Shown here: piece by piece, positions 61,735 through 64,000 of the stretch
Position numbering within the stretch: position 1 is the stretch's first letter
Layout of the letters: every line of letters starts with the position of its first letter
Origin: Hydractinia symbiolongicarpus
Lineage: Eukaryota > Cnidaria > Hydrozoa > Anthoathecata > Hydractiniidae
NCBI RefSeq assembly: GCF_029227915.1
Contig: NC_079885.1
Coordinates: forward strand, 1,860,001-1,924,000
Length of the DNA stretch: 64,000 nucleotides
Direction of reading: 5' to 3'
The notes under the pieces: generated by a model
What the model was told of the DNA's origin: nothing
Databases searched by the model: none
The model's input: the letters and a program-made list of their open reading frames with translations, nothing else
Translations under genes and position numbers: made by a program

Positions 61735-64000
61735 TTTTAGTGGTGAAAAAGTAATTTAAAAAATCGTTCGGGAAATGAGTTTACTCCCTGGGTACTTTCT
61801 TTGTATACTTTTGACTATACGGGCCGAGACATTGATTTACGGGAAATTGCAAGTTTTTGTTTGCCGGCGATTAAAGTTCTTTTATTCAGCGTCTCATCAA
61901 AAATGAAAACATTTTTGAAAACTGCAAGTCTCATGCGTTTAGTGGTAAAAAAATAATATAAAAAATCGTTCAGGAAATGAGTTTACTCCCTGGGTACTTT
62001 CTTTGTATACTTTTGACTATACGGACCGAGTCCGGGATTTACGGGAAATCGCAGTTTTTCGTTTGCCGGCGATTAAACTTCTTTTATTCAGCGTCTCATC
62101 AAGAATGAAAACATTTTTGAAAACTACAAGTCTCATGCGTTTAGTGGTAAAAAAATAATATAAACAATCGTTCGGGAAATGAGTTTACTCCCTGGATACT
62201 TTCTTTGTATACTTTTGACTATACGGGCCGAGTCCGGGATTTACGGGAAATCGCAGGTTTTCGTTTGCCGGCGATTAAACTTCTTTTATTCAGCGTCTCA
62301 TCAAAAATGAAAAGATTTTTTGAAAACTACAAGTCTCATGCGTTTTAATGGTGAAAAAATAATTTAAAAAATCGTTGGGGAAATAAGTTTACTCACTGGG
62401 TACTTTCCTTGTATACTTTTGACTATACGGGCCGAGACCGGGATTTACGGGAAATTGCGGGTTTTTGTTTGCCGGCGATTAAAGTTCTTTTATTCAGCAT
62501 CTCATCAAAAATGAAAACATTTTTGAAAACTACAAGTCTCATGCGTTTAGTGGTAAAAAAATAATATAAAAAATCGTTCGGGAAATGAGTTTACTCCCTG
62601 GGTACTTTCTTTGTATACTTTTGACTATACGGACCGTGTCCGGGATTTACGGGAAATTGCGGGTTTTCGTTTGCCGGCGATTAAAGTTCTTTTATTCAGC
62701 GTCTCATCAAAAATGAAAACATTTTTGAAAACTACAAGACTGATGCGTTTTAGTGGTGAAAAAATAATTTAAAATATCGTTCGGGAAATGAGTTTACACC
62801 CTGGGTACTTTCTTTGTATACTTTTGACTATACGGGCCGAGTCCGGGATTTACGGGAAATCGCAGGTTTTCGTTTGCCGGCGATTAAACTTCTTTTATTC
62901 AGCGTCTCATCAAAAATGAAAACATTTTTAAAAACTACAAGTCTCATACGTTTTAGTGGTGAAAAATAATTTAAAAATTCGTTTGGGAAATTAGTTTACT
63001 CACTGGGTACTTTCCTTGTATACTTTTAACTATACGGGCCGAGTCCGGGATTTACGGGAAATCGCGGGTTTTCGTTTGCCGGCGATTAAACTTCTTTTAT
63101 TCAGCGTCTCATCAAAAACGAAAACATTTTTAAAAACTACAAGTCTCATGGGCTTTAGTGGTGAAATAATAATTTAAAAAATCGTTTGGGAAATGAGTTT
63201 ACTCCCTGGGTACTTTCTTTGTATACTTTTGACTATACGGGCCGAGTCCAGGATTTACGGGAAATGGCAGGTTTTCGTTTGCCGGCGATTAAGCTTCTTT
63301 TATTCAGCGTCTCATCAAAAATGAAAACATTTTTAAAAACTACAAGTCTCATGCGTTTTAGTGGTGAAAAAGTAATTTAAAAAATCGTTCGGGAAATGAG
63401 TTTACTCCCTGGATACTTTCTTTGTATACTTTTGACTATACGGGCCAAGCCCGGGATTTACGGGAAATGGAGGGTTTTCGTTTGCCGGCGATTAAACTTC
63501 TTTTATTCAGCGTCTCATCAAAAATGAAAACATTTTAAAAAACTACAAGTCTTATGCGTTTTAGTGGTGAAAAAATAATTTAAAAAATCGTTCTGGAAAT
63601 GAGTTTTCTCCCTGGGTACTTTCTTTGTATACTTTTGACTATACGGGCCGAGTCCGGGATTTACGGGAAATCGCAGGTTTTCGTTTGCCGGCGATTAAAC
63701 TGCTTTTATTCAGCGTCTCATCAAAAATGAAAACATTCTTGAAAACTACAAGTCTCATGCGTTTTAGTGGTGAAATAATAATTTAAAAAACCGTTTGGGA
63801 AATGAGTTTACTCCCTGGGTACTTTCTTTGTATACTTTTGATTATACGGGCCGAGTCCAGGGTTTACGGGAAATGGCGGGTTTTCTTTTATTCAGCGTCT
63901 CATCAAAAATGAAAACATTTTTAAAAACTACAAGTCTTATGCGTTTTAGTGGTGAAATAATAATTTAAAAAATCGTTTGGGAAATGAGTTTACTCCCTGG
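61735..64000 (+). repeat. 13-mer HOR of 2,615 bp, copy 2 (cut by the window edge)
   Basis: Follows copy 1 for about 2,266 bases until the window ends. Private differences include TTGCAAGTTTTTG near 61,849, AACTGCAAGTCTC near 61,922, an extra T in AAAAGATTTTTTG near 62,318, GGACCGTGTCC near 62,635 and AAGACTGATG near 62,738. The copy continues outside the window. Confidence 0.88.
63795..63976 (+). repeat. Short monomer, 182 bp, copy 6
   Basis: Same deletion and markers, 2,615 bases after copy 5. Confidence 0.92.

Larger units (their letters stand above)
1..64000 (+). repeat. Satellite DNA array, ~202-203 bp monomer, head to tail
   Basis: The entire window consists of one repeated unit. Landmarks such as CCCTGGGTACTTTC, TTTGCCGGCGATTAAAC, CATCAAAAATGAAAAC and ATGCGTTTTAGTGGTG recur in the same order about every 202-203 bases from end to end. 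Dividing 64,000 by about 202.5 gives roughly 316 monomers. Every copy lies in the same orientation, and no stretch of unrelated sequence, transposon or inverted segment was seen. The array is cut at both window edges. The length is close to a nucleosome repeat, as in many centromeric satellites, but a centromeric location is inference. I do not recognise the family. Confidence 0.98.

Noticed and set aside
1-64000. CRISPR array or other repeat-spacer system
   Set aside because: The whole 202-203 bp unit is repeated with no variable spacers between conserved repeats, and there are no cas-like genes.
1-64000. Gene family, rRNA/tRNA cluster or phage/plasmid repeat
   Set aside because: No cloverleaf, rRNA core motif, splice-bounded exon or long frame is present, and every base belongs to the satellite monomer.

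Overview
The window is one uninterrupted block of tandemly repeated satellite DNA. A monomer of about 202-203 bp is repeated head to tail, always in the same orientation, from base 1 to base 64,000 (roughly 316 copies at about 202.5 bp each). The array enters and leaves the window in mid-monomer, so its true ends lie outside. I found no gene, RNA gene, transposon, CRISPR array, microsatellite tract or unique DNA. The short open frames are by-products of the monomer: the unit is not a multiple of three, stops recur in every monomer, and most of the 64-codon frames begin with TTG rather than ATG.

A long, pure, homogenised satellite with higher-order repeats (HORs) points to a eukaryotic chromosome, most likely a centromeric, pericentromeric or other heterochromatic block. 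I do not recognise the monomer and cannot name the species. A hand count of one 203-bp monomer (46,440-46,642) gives 74 G+C (36%) and 10 CpG where about 6.7 are expected. This is unlike old, heavily methylated satellite DNA and fits an invertebrate or another genome with little CpG loss, but it is not decisive.

Layout by higher-order structure: 1-3,960 holds a 9-monomer unit of 1,823 bp in two copies. 3,960-6,620 is a different monomer mixture (family 2) with local one-monomer duplications. 6,620-8,620 returns to the first family. 8,620-19,160 is family 2 again, with nested tandem duplications of 1,215 bp (6-mer) and 1,418 bp (7-mer) inside longer copies offset by 4,854 and 6,069 bp. 19,160-32,280 carries a third mixture with 7-mer (1,416 bp), 12-mer (2,416 bp) and 13/14-mer (2,626/2,829 bp) copies. 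32,280-44,700 is a fourth mixture with 14-mer (2,840 bp), 9-mer (1,824 bp), 4-mer (811 bp) and 3-mer (608 bp) copies. 44,700-51,530 is a 10-mer of 2,008 bp marked by a 182-bp short monomer. 51,530-56,860 is mixed, with a 4-mer (812 bp). 56,860-59,870 is a 7-mer (1,418 bp). 59,120-64,000 is a 13-mer (2,615 bp) running off the end.

Without one dominant HOR, the window reads as a mosaic of successive unequal exchanges or amplifications of different sizes, with one-monomer deletions, chimeric monomers at switch points, and a few indel monomers that act as lineage markers. Coordinates of switch points are by eye and usually good to a few tens of bases. Offsets between copies were checked at two or more landmark variants in most cases.
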